53,640 nt of DNA from DAOVFN01 sp964484305 (GTDB lineage: Archaea; Aenigmatarchaeota; Aenigmatarchaeia; QMZP01). The notes under the pieces were generated by a model that saw only the letters and a list, made by a program, of their open reading frames with translations, was not told the origin of the DNA and made no database searches. The DNA lies in contig CAZAEI010000005.1 in the NCBI GenBank assembly GCA_964484305.1, positions 1-53,640 of the forward strand. Reading direction: 5' to 3'. Position numbers and translations under genes: made by a program. Of this stretch, positions 15,223 to 23,228 are shown piece after piece. Within the stretch, counting starts at the first letter, position 1; the number at the start of each line of letters is the position of its first letter.

Positions 15223-17877
15223 CTATCTTCCCGGGCCCTGGGTGGTGACCATCTCTGCTGTCCCGCCTCTATGGGAGAAGAGAAGCCTCCCCCCGCAGGA
15301 GCAGGCCCCGACCAGGGGGATTCTGGGGTAGAACCTCCCGCATTTCTCACAAGCGAAGCCGCTCATGTCCGCAACCGGAATCTCCCTTACAGGCCCCTTC
15401 TGCTCTGCCTGGGTGTTGATTATGTGCATGAGGTCAGACTGCCTCCCTCCACCCATGAGCATAGAGCGTGAAACCCCCAGGACGCTGAATATCCTCTCCA
15501 TTGGAGGCAGGAGCTGGTTCTCGATATAATACCTGGAGTCCACCTGGATGCCGTTCTCCTCAACATATGTGGGGTCCTCGGCGCGCTTGGAGAGCAGACC
15601 CATACCCTTCACAATGACATAACCTATCCGGTCTCCCACACCAGGCACCTCACCGCTGTTCCTTGTCTGGAGCTTCTTCACCAGCTCTATATGCGGCTGC
15701 ATGCCCTCATATTTTTCCGGCGGCTTGGTCATGGTCTTGGTAACCACAAGCTTCTGCACAGACACCTCGTTCTTCACAAGCTTCTGGACTATTTCTGTGA
15801 AGTATGATACAGCCTCCATGGGATCGTCCCTCTTCAGGACAATCTCTATGACATTCCTGAGGGTATCGCCCACGAGCTCGCACCAGTCCCTCCGGACGGT
15901 CTCTATACCCTTCATCTCTATGCCCTCCTTCCATCCGCCATCCACAGGCTCAAATCTCCAGGCAAAGTAGCGCTTCTTGGTCAGCGGCAGAAACCTCTTG
16001 AACACCTTCTCAAACTCCAGCTCTATGATGCCAGGCAGCTTATCTGTCACATCCTTGGATATCCTGTTCGCTATCTTTCTTATCTTCTCCAGGTCATCCG
16101 TGTCAACCTTAATGACAACGGAATCAGTGTCACCATAGACCACCCTGTAGCCATACTCCTTCTCAATAATGTCCTTGGTTTTGTGGATGATGTCCCTTCC
16201 ACAGGCCGTGATGGTATTGGCCACGCTCAGGTCATATATCCTTGCCCTGGAGTATCCCATGTGCCCGTAGAAGGCATTGGCCATTATCTTGAGAGCCCAC
16301 TGCTCTGCCTCATAGGCCTTCTTCTTGAAGGGGTCCTTTGCCCTGGCCTTCTTTTTCTTGGCCTCCACCCTGCTCTCCAGCAGGCCCTCGATTATGGTTG
16401 GTATGATACCCACCCTTACCTTTCTGGGGGCGAATTTCGTTCCCGCAACAGTCTCTATGGGGTTGTCAACGGGCTTGTCCCTGATAATCGTGGTCGGGCA
16501 TATATTGAACGACCTTACTATGGAGGGGTACATGCTCTTGAAGTCCAGGACCACCACATTTGAATGGGGCTTCTTTTCAGGCTCGAACACAAAGCCGCCC
16601 TTGAGCTCCCTCTTCTTATCATCCTCCCTCCTGGCTATCTCGCTGCTTGTGGGCCTGCACGGAAGGATATAGCCCGCCCTGTTGAATTCCCTGAGAAGGA
16701 AGTTCTCTATCCTTGTTGTTTCACCGCTGTTCAGGGTGTCCTGCAGCAGGGTCCCGGAGACCTTGGAAAGGGCCACATACTTGTCTATCAGGTTGAGCCT
16801 CTGTACAAGAGACATTGCCAGAACCGAGTCCTTCTGCGAATACTTCACAAGCCTGGCAAACTCCTCAGGGCTGCCCCTCCAGAACCTCTCTATCTCACGC
16901 AGCTTCACAGGCTCCTTGTGGTCATTCAGGAGCCTCTCTGCGACAAAATCAAGGCCGTACCTCGCAAGGGAGTAGTCCTTCTTTACAATCTCAAAGCTGT
17001 CCACAACAACCCTGCCTATTATGGATATCCTGTACCTGGCCATGAGCTTCCTGGCATTGACCTGCTTCTGGTTGCAGCGGCCCATGAAAGGCCTTATCCT
17101 ATGTTCTCTCATCCTGTCCAGTATGTAGGGGATGTCGAAGTTGTTTACGTTGTAGCCGGTCAGGATGTCAGGGTCGTACTGGTTTATTATCTCAGCAAAC
17201 CTCTCCAGCATCTCCTTCTCTGATGAGAGGGTAGTCACGCCAGGGCCCGGCCTCGTGCTAAGCACCATCCTTTCAGCGCCCTTGAAGGGCTCCCCAAAGA
17301 CCATGGATATGAGGACAATGGGGTCCCTGGAAGCCTCTGGCAGGGTCCCTGGCCTTACAGACACGCACTCTATGTCAAAGGCAAGCATCCTTAGGGGAAC
17401 ATCCTTGAGCCCCTCCACGGGCTCCACCGAGCTGACCCTTACACACCTGTCAACATTAACGGTTTCGGTGGAGACGCCGTTTTCTTCCTTGAACCCAATC
17501 CAGCCAAGGCCCCTGATGCCCAGGTCGTTCATGAACCTGTACTTGAAGAGTATGTCAGCCTCATAGGCCGTGACCCCCGCAGCCACCAGCCGCTCCCTTA
17601 TCTCAGGGGTCCTTGATGGGTTGGTTATGGTTATCTTATATACATCCCTGGGGTCCTGGTAGCCCATTACCATCTTCCTGGAGACCCTCTCTATCTTCTG
17701 CACCTGGGGTTCCTTCTCCATGAGTTCCCTGGTCTTCTCTCCATCTGCATAGAAATACGGCTTGTACCCCTCGTAGAAGGCGCACACGGATTTGCCTGAT
17801 TCAGTCTTGCCGAATATCCTGACTATGGGCCTCTCATCCACCAGGATGTAGTCGACATCGATAACCTGTATCTCCAT
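15223..17877 (-). CDS. Family B DNA polymerase
   Basis: 884 residues from ATG 17877 (EIQVIDVDYILVDERPIV is the natural start). Exonuclease motifs: Exo I FDIECVS (Asp168, Glu170), Exo II GYNVNNFDIPYI and Exo III YSQKDSVLA. Polymerase motifs: A DFKSMYPSIV, B KIMANAFYGHMGY, C YGDTDSVVIKV. Both activities look intact. A C-terminal zinc-binding segment (CEKCG, then CSCGG) is present. No intein interrupts the motifs. The gene diverges from hjc across a region holding palindrome copy 3, linking replication and recombination genes. A minus-strand TATA-like TTTTTATTG lies near 17925-17935. Confidence 0.95.
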   Translation of the reverse strand: MEIQVIDVDYILVDERPIVRIFGKTESGKSVCAFYEGYKPYFYADGEKTRELMEKEPQVQKIERVSRKMVMGYQDPRDVYKITITNPSRTPEIRERLVAAGVTAYEADILFKYRFMNDLGIRGLGWIGFKEENGVSTETVNVDRCVRVSSVEPVEGLKDVPLRMLAFDIECVSVRPGTLPEASRDPIVLISMVFGEPFKGAERMVLSTRPGPGVTTLSSEKEMLERFAEIINQYDPDILTGYNVNNFDIPYILDRMREHRIRPFMGRCNQKQVNARKLMARYRISIIGRVVVDSFEIVKKDYSLARYGLDFVAERLLNDHKEPVKLREIERFWRGSPEEFARLVKYSQKDSVLAMSLVQRLNLIDKYVALSKVSGTLLQDTLNSGETTRIENFLLREFNRAGYILPCRPTSSEIARREDDKKRELKGGFVFEPEKKPHSNVVVLDFKSMYPSIVRSFNICPTTIIRDKPVDNPIETVAGTKFAPRKVRVGIIPTIIEGLLESRVEAKKKKARAKDPFKKKAYEAEQWALKIMANAFYGHMGYSRARIYDLSVANTITACGRDIIHKTKDIIEKEYGYRVVYGDTDSVVIKVDTDDLEKIRKIANRISKDVTDKLPGIIELEFEKVFKRFLPLTKKRYFAWRFEPVDGGWKEGIEMKGIETVRRDWCELVGDTLRNVIEIVLKRDDPMEAVSYFTEIVQKLVKNEVSVQKLVVTKTMTKPPEKYEGMQPHIELVKKLQTRNSGEVPGVGDRIGYVIVKGMGLLSKRAEDPTYVEENGIQVDSRYYIENQLLPPMERIFSVLGVSRSMLMGGGRQSDLMHIINTQAEQKGPVREIPVADMSGFACEKCGRFYPRIPLVGACSCGGRLLFSHRGGTAEMVTTQGPGR

Positions 17878-18006
17878 GGAACGCACCATTAAGGCAAAAC
17901 ACAACATTACAATCTTGCCATGAAAACAATAAAAACACAGCACGGCCCGCGTTGTATATTATGGAGAGATATTTTCCTGCCTCCTGGTTTGCGGAAGGTT
18001 GGGAAA

Positions 18007-18023
18007 ATATAACGGTGTTATAT
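18007..18023. promoter_or_regulatory. Palindromic operator candidate, copy 3
   Basis: ATATAACGGTGTTATAT differs from copy 2 by one base at the centre and keeps 7-bp dyad arms. It lies between the divergent polB and hjc promoters, ending about 10 bp before the hjc TATA-like AAATTAAAAG (about 18029-18038). Confidence 0.68.
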
Positions 18024-18059
18024 CCCACCAAATTAAAAGCCATTTACCCATATATTATC

Positions 18060-18425
18060 ATGAAACTCTACCGCAAGGGCTTCAGGGCAGAGCGCGAATT
18101 GCTGAGGTTCCTGAGCGCCCGCGGCTACTCCTGCGTGCGCAGCGCCTCCTCGGGTGGCGCCCTCACTCCAGTGGATGTCGTGGCCATAAAATCAGGCAAG
18201 CTGCTTTGTTTTGAGATAAAGTCCTGGGCCAGGAAGCCCAGGCTCGACAGGAGCCAACTCTCCCGCTTCTCCGAATGGTGCAGGAACGCCCAGGCCCACG
18301 GCTTCGTTGCCTGGTACAACCAGAACCAGTGGAGGTTCCTTCCCGTAAGGGATGCCGAGGCCAACCGCTACGGTGACGAGTTCTGGATAGACTATGAATC
18401 CTTCCTAAGGGTCTTCACCCAATAA
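18060..18425 (+). CDS. hjc: Holliday junction resolvase Hjc
   Basis: 121 residues from ATG 18060, with a TATA-like box 25 nt upstream. The nuclease core matches archaeal Hjc: Glu11 in GFRAERELL, Asp39 in TPVDVVAI, and the E-x-K pair Glu52/Lys54 in CFEIKSW. SASSGG precedes the catalytic Asp as in the family. The enzyme acts as a dimer, cutting four-way junctions in recombination and fork repair. The TAA stop is the first three bases of hairpin repeat copy 1. Confidence 0.92.
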   Translation: MKLYRKGFRAERELLRFLSARGYSCVRSASSGGALTPVDVVAIKSGKLLCFEIKSWARKPRLDRSQLSRFSEWCRNAQAHGFVAWYNQNQWRFLPVRDAEANRYGDEFWIDYESFLRVFTQ

Positions 18426-18466
18426 GCCTTTACAGGAGCTAACCGCTTTCCCAAAGGCTTAAGCCA
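18423..18466 (+). repeat. TAAGCCTTT hairpin repeat, copy 1
   Basis: Perfect 9-bp stem TAAGCCTTT (18423-18431) / AAAGGCTTA (18453-18461), 21-nt loop, then AGCCAAAC. The first three bases are the hjc stop codon. Copies 2 (18818-18957) and 3 (46014-46041) share both arms and the 3' AGCCAAA tail. A 3'-end or termination structure is possible. Confidence 0.65.
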
Positions 18467-18489
18467 AACTCACAAAATTTACAGGATAA

Positions 18490-18786
18490 TCACAACATGG
18501 TCCTCAGGCCCCTCACAACCTGCTCCTCTCCTATGTCCGGGTTCTTTATCCTGACCAGCTTTATCTTGAGCCCCACATCCTCGAGCTCCTCTGGTATGAC
18601 CATATCCACGAAGGGGGCCATCCACACGTCCAGCGTCCTTGACACCGTCCACTTGTGGAGCCCGGCCATGCGGGCTATCTCCCCCACAGTGATGTGACCC
18701 CTGTCCTCCTGGTGCGCCTTCACGAGAACCCTGTATATCTTCAGGACATTCTCAGTGGTGTTCCTATAGAACCTCGGTCTGGCCAT
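18490..18786 (-). CDS. Small winged-helix DNA-binding protein
   Basis: 98 residues. A helix-turn-helix occupies about residues 31-56 (ITVGEIARMAGLHKWTVSRTL). It is followed by a short strand-rich tail (VGLKIKLVRIKNPDIG) that could be the wing. I do not recognise a named family. A minus-strand TATA-like AAATAAATTTAC (about 18802-18813) lies 20-25 nt upstream of the ATG. The structured element at 18818-18957 lies immediately beyond that promoter. Target genes unknown. Confidence 0.65.
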   Translation of the reverse strand: MARPRFYRNTTENVLKIYRVLVKAHQEDRGHITVGEIARMAGLHKWTVSRTLDVWMAPFVDMVIPEELEDVGLKIKLVRIKNPDIGEEQVVRGLRTML

Positions 18787-18817
18787 GATAGTAATTTGAC
18801 TTGGGTAAATTTATTTC

Positions 18818-18957
18818 TAAGCCTTTACAGAAGGCCGAGACCTTTCTCAACACACCGTCGCTTCGCGACAGGTGGTTTTGTGCCGCAGTACGAAACATGT
18901 GGCACATATCTCGCGTCAAAGCCGCAAGATTACCTTCGGTAACAGGCTTAAGCCAAA
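18818..18957. ncRNA. Possible multibranched structured RNA (hairpin repeat, copy 2, with a 119-nt insert)
   Basis: Closing stem TAAGCCT (18818-18824) / AGGCTTA (18944-18950), shared with repeat copies 1 and 3. Inside, CGAGA (18836-18840) pairs with TCTCG (18909-18913) and encloses two hairpins. One is CACC-GTCGC / GCGAC-A-GGTG (18853-18874) with a TTC loop; the other is TGTGCC (18879-18884) / GGCACA (18901-18906). A third hairpin TTACC / GGTAA with a TTC loop (18930-18942) follows. There is no open frame of note. Strand is undecided: plus strand would be a free RNA; on the minus strand it lies between the aminotransferase stop and the winged-helix gene. It does not match SRP RNA, RNase P, 5S rRNA or tRNA that I can tell. 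Confidence 0.45.
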
Positions 18958-18975
18958 CATGGAAACAACATCAAG

Positions 18976-20148
18976 CTATTTCTTCCCCTTTCTGACAGTC
19001 CTCTCAATCCTGTCCATGGCCTTCTCAATCTTCTCATACGCCGTCGCATAGGAGAGCCTTATGAAGCCCTCTCCCATCCCGCCGAACTCTGTCCCAGGTA
19101 TCGTCGCCACCCTTGCCTCCTTGAGCAGCCAATCCGAGGCCTTCAGGCTCTTCATCCCCATGCTCTTTATATTCGGAAACGCATAGAATGCCCCCTCAGG
19201 CTCCAGGCATGACCAGCCAGGAACCTCCCTTACTCTCTTGATAATCATCCTTCTCCTCCTGTCATACTCCCTCCTCATCCTTTCCACAGCGCCCTGCGGC
19301 CCCCCCAGGGCCTCAACCCCAGCGACCTGCGACACAGTCGGCGCGCACAGTGAGGAGAAGACATGCAGCTTGGTCATGGCCCTTATTACCTCCTCTGGCC
19401 CGCATGCATAACCAAGCCTGAACCCGGGCATGGCATAGGTCTTGGAGAAGCTGTGCAGGGTCATCACATATTTACTCATTCCATTCAGCGAACCCATGGA
19501 CACGTGCCTGGCATTCCCATACACGAACTTCTCATAGGCCTCATCAGAGAGGACAAGCAGCCCGTGCTCCACCACAAAATCAGCGACCTCCTCAAGGGTC
19601 TTCCTGCTCAGGACCGTCCCTGTGGGGTTTGAGGGAGTATTGATTATCAGCACTCTGGTCTTCTCAGGGACAATCATCCTTTCCATCACGTCCACATCAA
19701 GCTGGAACCCCTTCCCCTCCTCCAGGGGAATGGATATGGGCATCCCGTTCAGGACCTCCACTGTGGGCTTATATGAAAGAAACCCCGGGTCAGGAAGCAT
19801 CACCCCCTCTCCGGGGTCTACAGTGGCAATGAGGGCAAGCATTATGGCCTCTGTGGAGCCGCTGGTCACTATTATGTTCTCCTCCCCTGCCTCTATCCCA
19901 TTCTCCTTTTTAAGCTTCCTTATCACAGCCTTCTTAAAATCTGTCCTTCCGGCCACAGGCGAATAGTGGGTCATCCTTCTGTCCAGGGCCCCCTTAGCTG
20001 CCCTTATTATGTTCTCAGGAGAAACAAAGTCAGGCTCCCCCGGCCCCAGTGATATGACAGTCTTGCTCTCCGCAGCAATCTTCAGCATCCTCCCTATGGT
20101 GGAAACAGGAAGCTCCCTCTCCCTCTCAGAGATGATATTCCTTAGCAT
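18976..20148 (-). CDS. PLP-dependent aminotransferase, class I/II (aspartate aminotransferase-like)
   Basis: 390 residues, fold type I. Visible: LGPGEPDF near the N-terminus, TSGSTEAI, NTPSNPTGTVL, SDEAYEKFVYG, the Schiff-base lysine in HSFSKTYAMPGFRLGY and the substrate-carboxylate arginine in FIRLSYAT. This is the archaeal class I gamma subgroup, which includes aspartate and aromatic aminotransferases; the amino donor cannot be fixed from sequence. It diverges from the acyl-CoA synthetase gene with only 31 nt between start codons. Confidence 0.88.
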   Translation of the reverse strand: MLRNIISERERELPVSTIGRMLKIAAESKTVISLGPGEPDFVSPENIIRAAKGALDRRMTHYSPVAGRTDFKKAVIRKLKKENGIEAGEENIIVTSGSTEAIMLALIATVDPGEGVMLPDPGFLSYKPTVEVLNGMPISIPLEEGKGFQLDVDVMERMIVPEKTRVLIINTPSNPTGTVLSRKTLEEVADFVVEHGLLVLSDEAYEKFVYGNARHVSMGSLNGMSKYVMTLHSFSKTYAMPGFRLGYACGPEEVIRAMTKLHVFSSLCAPTVSQVAGVEALGGPQGAVERMRREYDRRRRMIIKRVREVPGWSCLEPEGAFYAFPNIKSMGMKSLKASDWLLKEARVATIPGTEFGGMGEGFIRLSYATAYEKIEKAMDRIERTVRKGKK

Positions 20149-20149
20149 A

Positions 20150-20178
20150 TTTTATATTGCGGCCCTCCAAATAAATAT
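20150..20178. promoter_or_regulatory. Overlapping face-to-face promoters
   Basis: Plus-strand TATA TTTTATATTG (about 20151-20160) lies 20-29 nt before ATG 20180. Minus-strand TATA ATATTTATTTGG (about 20167-20178) lies 20-30 nt before ATG 20148. Each core promoter sits in the other gene's start region, so transcription of the two should be mutually exclusive on one template. Confidence 0.5.
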
Positions 20179-20179
20179 C

Positions 20180-21553
20180 ATGAAGAAACTTGACTACTTT
20201 TTCCAACCCAAGTCCGTTGCCATAATAGGCGCAAGCCGCAACCCCAAGAAAATCGGCCACGTGATGCTAAGAAACCTCATTGAGGGAAAATTCCGCGGCA
20301 AGATATATCCCATAAACCCCAAGACAGACAGGATGTTCGACCTTCCCTGCTACCCCTCTGTGCTCAGGGTCCCCGGCAGAATAGACCTTGCCGCCATCTC
20401 TGTCCCGGCTCCCATTGTCCCAAAAATCCTGGACGAGTGTGGAAGAAAGCATATCCCCGCGGTGATAATAATATCAGGCGGCTTTGCCGAGGTCGGCAAC
20501 ACCGAGCTCGAACAGGACTGCGCAAGGATAATCAGGCGCTACCGCATGCGTGCTCTGGGCCCCAATTGTATTGGGGTGTTCGACCCCTGCTCAGGGGTGG
20601 ACACCTTTTTCCTCCCCAGGTACAAGCTCGAGAGGCCCAAGGAAGGCAGCGTGGCCTTCATCTCCCAGTCCGGTGCCCTGGGCTCCGTGGTCCTTGACTG
20701 GATGGCCATGAAAGGCTACAAGATATCCAAGTTCATCTCCTATGGCAACGCCATCGACGTGGACGAGGCTGACCTGACAGAATACCTTGCAGACGACCCC
20801 AAGACCAGGGTGATATGCTGCTACTTCGAGGGCCTCAGGCAGGGCCGGAAGTTCTTCAACACACTTAGGAGGGCCTCCAGGAAGAAGCCTGTGATTATAC
20901 TCAAGGGCGGCACGACCCAGGAGGGCACCCACGCAGTCTCCTCCCATACAGGCTCCCTTGCCGGCTCCAAGCAGATCCATTCTGCTGCCTTCAGGCAGGC
21001 CGGGGCAATACAGGCCCAGAGCCTTGAGGAGCTCTTTGACTTTGCCAGGGTCCTGACCTCACAGCCCATACCCAGGGGCGACCGGGTCCAGATAATAACA
21101 GACGGCGGGGGCTTCGGCGTCCTCACCACAGACTGGGTAATCGAGAACAGGCTCTCCCTTGCCCGGATGGACAGGAAGATTCTGGCATCCCTCAGGAAGG
21201 CCTTCCCACCCCACGTGGTCCTCAAGAACCCACTTGACCTTACAGGTGACGCCGATGTCGAGCGCTACAGGCTCGCCATCGATGCCGCAATCCAGGATTC
21301 AAATGTGGACATGATAGCTCTCATAACACTTTTCCAGATACCCACGCTCACAGCAGACATAACCGATGTTGTCTCCGCAGCTTCTGAGAGGAGTAGCAAA
21401 CCCCTTGTGGTGATAGCGGCAGGGGGCCGCTTCACCGAGGTGCTTAAAAAGACCTTGGAGGACTCGGGCGTGCCGACCTTCTCATACCCGGAGAGGGCTG
21501 CCCAGGCCCTGCGCGCACTCTACGAGTTCGGCCAGGAAAGGAGGAAAAGATGA
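20180..21553 (+). CDS. acdA: ADP-forming acyl-CoA synthetase (acetate-CoA ligase type), alpha-subunit form
   Basis: 457 residues from ATG 20180. An N-terminal CoA-binding Rossmann domain (SVAIIGASRNPKKIG) is followed by two ligase-CoA domains. The phosphorylated active-site histidine is His256 in SSHTGSLAGS. LGPNCIGV and ISQSGALGSVVLDW are family signatures. It covers the alpha part only; the ATP-grasp beta subunit is not in the window and must be encoded elsewhere. The enzyme makes ATP from ADP, phosphate and an acyl-CoA. Its ATGA overlap with the aldehyde dehydrogenase gene means translational coupling. Confidence 0.88.
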   Translation: MKKLDYFFQPKSVAIIGASRNPKKIGHVMLRNLIEGKFRGKIYPINPKTDRMFDLPCYPSVLRVPGRIDLAAISVPAPIVPKILDECGRKHIPAVIIISGGFAEVGNTELEQDCARIIRRYRMRALGPNCIGVFDPCSGVDTFFLPRYKLERPKEGSVAFISQSGALGSVVLDWMAMKGYKISKFISYGNAIDVDEADLTEYLADDPKTRVICCYFEGLRQGRKFFNTLRRASRKKPVIILKGGTTQEGTHAVSSHTGSLAGSKQIHSAAFRQAGAIQAQSLEELFDFARVLTSQPIPRGDRVQIITDGGGFGVLTTDWVIENRLSLARMDRKILASLRKAFPPHVVLKNPLDLTGDADVERYRLAIDAAIQDSNVDMIALITLFQIPTLTADITDVVSAASERSSKPLVVIAAGGRFTEVLKKTLEDSGVPTFSYPERAAQALRALYEFGQERRKR

Positions 21554-23013
21554 AAGCCCATGGAATCCTTATCAGAGGAAAGTGGATAAAGTCCAGTTCA
21601 GGCGAGACCCAGGAGAGCATAAACCCCACAACAGAGAAACCACTCGGCCTGTTCCAGAGGGGAACAGCCCACGATGTTGACCTTGCAGTGGATGCAGCAG
21701 AGAAGGCCCTTCCGGCATGGAGGGATCTCCCTGCCCCAAGGCGGGGCGAAATCCTGCTCAGAATAGCCAACCTCCTCAGAAAAAACAAGGAGCGTCTAGC
21801 CAGGCTCATGACCATGGAGATGGGTAAGGTGATATCCGAGGCCCGCGGAGACGTTCAGGAAGCCATTGACATAACCGAGTACATGGCAGGCGAGGGCCGC
21901 CGCCTCTTTGGCCACACCACCCCCTCAGAACTCCGTGACAAGTTCTGCATGACCATGAGGATGCCCCTTGGCGTCTGCGGCCTGATAACACCCTGGAACT
22001 TTCCCATAGCCATCCCTTCCTGGAAGCTCATGCCCGCCCTGATATGCGGCAACACCGTGGTATTCAAGCCTGCATCTGACACCCCTCTCTGCGCAATCGA
22101 GTTTGTCAAGCTCATGGAATCCACTGGCCTCCCCAGGGGTGTGGTCAACCTCGTGACAGGCCCGGGCAGCTCTGTGGGCACCGCCTTGGTGAAGCACCGC
22201 GACATCAGGGGCATCTCCTTCACAGGCTCCAGGGACGTCGGTGAGTTCATCTCCCGCGAGGCCGGACTCAAGAAGGTTGGCCTTGAGTTGGGCGGCAAGA
22301 ACGGTATAATAGTCATGGACGACGCCAACCTCGAGCTTGCCCTGGATGGAGTGATATGGGGGGCCTTCGGCACAACCGGCCAGCGCTGCACAGCGGCCTC
22401 CAGGGTAATCGTCCACAAAAAAATCAAACCAAAATTCGAGAAGATGCTGGTCTCCAGGATAGGCAAACTCAGGCTCGGGGACGGCCTCAAACCCTACACG
22501 GATGTGGGTCCCCTAATCAACAGGACGGCCCAGAGAAAGGTTCACTACTACACCGGTGTGGGCCTCAGCGAGGGGGCCAGGCTCCTCTGCGGCGGCTCCC
22601 CTGTCAAGGGCAGGGGATTCTTCTACAGACCCACCCTTTTCACCGATGTCACCCCCAACATGCACATAGCCCAGGAGGAGATATTCGGACCCTCCCTCTC
22701 CCTAATCGAGGTCCAGAACCTCGACCAGGCCATCGATGCCATGAACTCCATAACCTACGGCCTCAGCTCTGCGATATACACAAACAACGTCAGCAGGGCC
22801 ATGGAGGCAGTGGAGAGGATAGAATCGGGCCTGGTCTATGTCAACTCCAGCACCATCGGCTCCGAGGTTCACCTGCCCTTCGGCGGGGTCAAGGCCACGG
22901 GCCACGGCCGCGAGGCCGGCATTGAGGGCCTCAACGAGTTCTCCGAAACCAAGACAGTCTACATAGACTACTCCGGCCGCCTCCAGAAGGCCCAGATTGA
23001 CGTGATCAAATGA
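21550..23013 (+). CDS. NAD(P)-dependent aldehyde dehydrogenase
   Basis: 487 residues. Catalytic Cys280 is in GTTGQRCTAASR, the general base Glu246 in LELGGKNG, and Asn150 in TPWNFPIAIP; cofactor motif GISFTGSRDVG. The sequence around the cysteine resembles the ALDH7/semialdehyde dehydrogenase branch. The start overlaps the acyl-CoA synthetase stop by 4 nt. Together they suggest an aldehyde-to-acid route or energy-conserving acid metabolism, though this enzyme makes a free acid rather than an acyl-CoA. The tnpB element begins within about 20 nt of its stop and has separated it from nnrD. Confidence 0.9.
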   Translation: MKAHGILIRGKWIKSSSGETQESINPTTEKPLGLFQRGTAHDVDLAVDAAEKALPAWRDLPAPRRGEILLRIANLLRKNKERLARLMTMEMGKVISEARGDVQEAIDITEYMAGEGRRLFGHTTPSELRDKFCMTMRMPLGVCGLITPWNFPIAIPSWKLMPALICGNTVVFKPASDTPLCAIEFVKLMESTGLPRGVVNLVTGPGSSVGTALVKHRDIRGISFTGSRDVGEFISREAGLKKVGLELGGKNGIIVMDDANLELALDGVIWGAFGTTGQRCTAASRVIVHKKIKPKFEKMLVSRIGKLRLGDGLKPYTDVGPLINRTAQRKVHYYTGVGLSEGARLLCGGSPVKGRGFFYRPTLFTDVTPNMHIAQEEIFGPSLSLIEVQNLDQAIDAMNSITYGLSSAIYTNNVSRAMEAVERIESGLVYVNSSTIGSEVHLPFGGVKATGHGREAGIEGLNEFSETKTVYIDYSGRLQKAQIDVIK

Positions 23014-23096
23014 AATAAAGTCCGACGCATTCCCCCTTGTTGATGGGGGAGTTAGTAGGGTATAATTATTTAAATAACTGATTACAATACATTACT

Positions 23097-23228
23097 ATGA
23101 TGAAGAGAAAATGCCTAAAATGTGGACATAGGTGGGTTCCAAGAATAGATAATCCAAGGGTGTGTCCCAAATGCCATTCCGCATGGTGGGATAAGGAAAC
23201 TAAACATGCAAGTGGCAAAAACCGTTAG
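23097..23228 (+). CDS. 43-aa zinc-ribbon protein inside the tnpB element
   Basis: ATG 23097 opens a frame with two CxxC knuckles: KCLKCGHRW (Cys6, Cys9) and RVCPKCHSAWW (Cys23, Cys26). The PRIDNPRVCPKC spacing is typical of small archaeal zinc ribbons with nucleic-acid-binding roles. Its last 23 nt overlap the start of tnpB in another frame, so the two are likely translationally coupled. Function unknown; an accessory or regulator of the element is possible. Confidence 0.65.
   Translation: MMKRKCLKCGHRWVPRIDNPRVCPKCHSAWWDKETKHASGKNR

Noticed and set aside
15707..17566. Long open frames antisense to polB
   Set aside because: They lack homology and have low-complexity composition expected from the complement of biased codons; the sense frame has all polymerase motifs.
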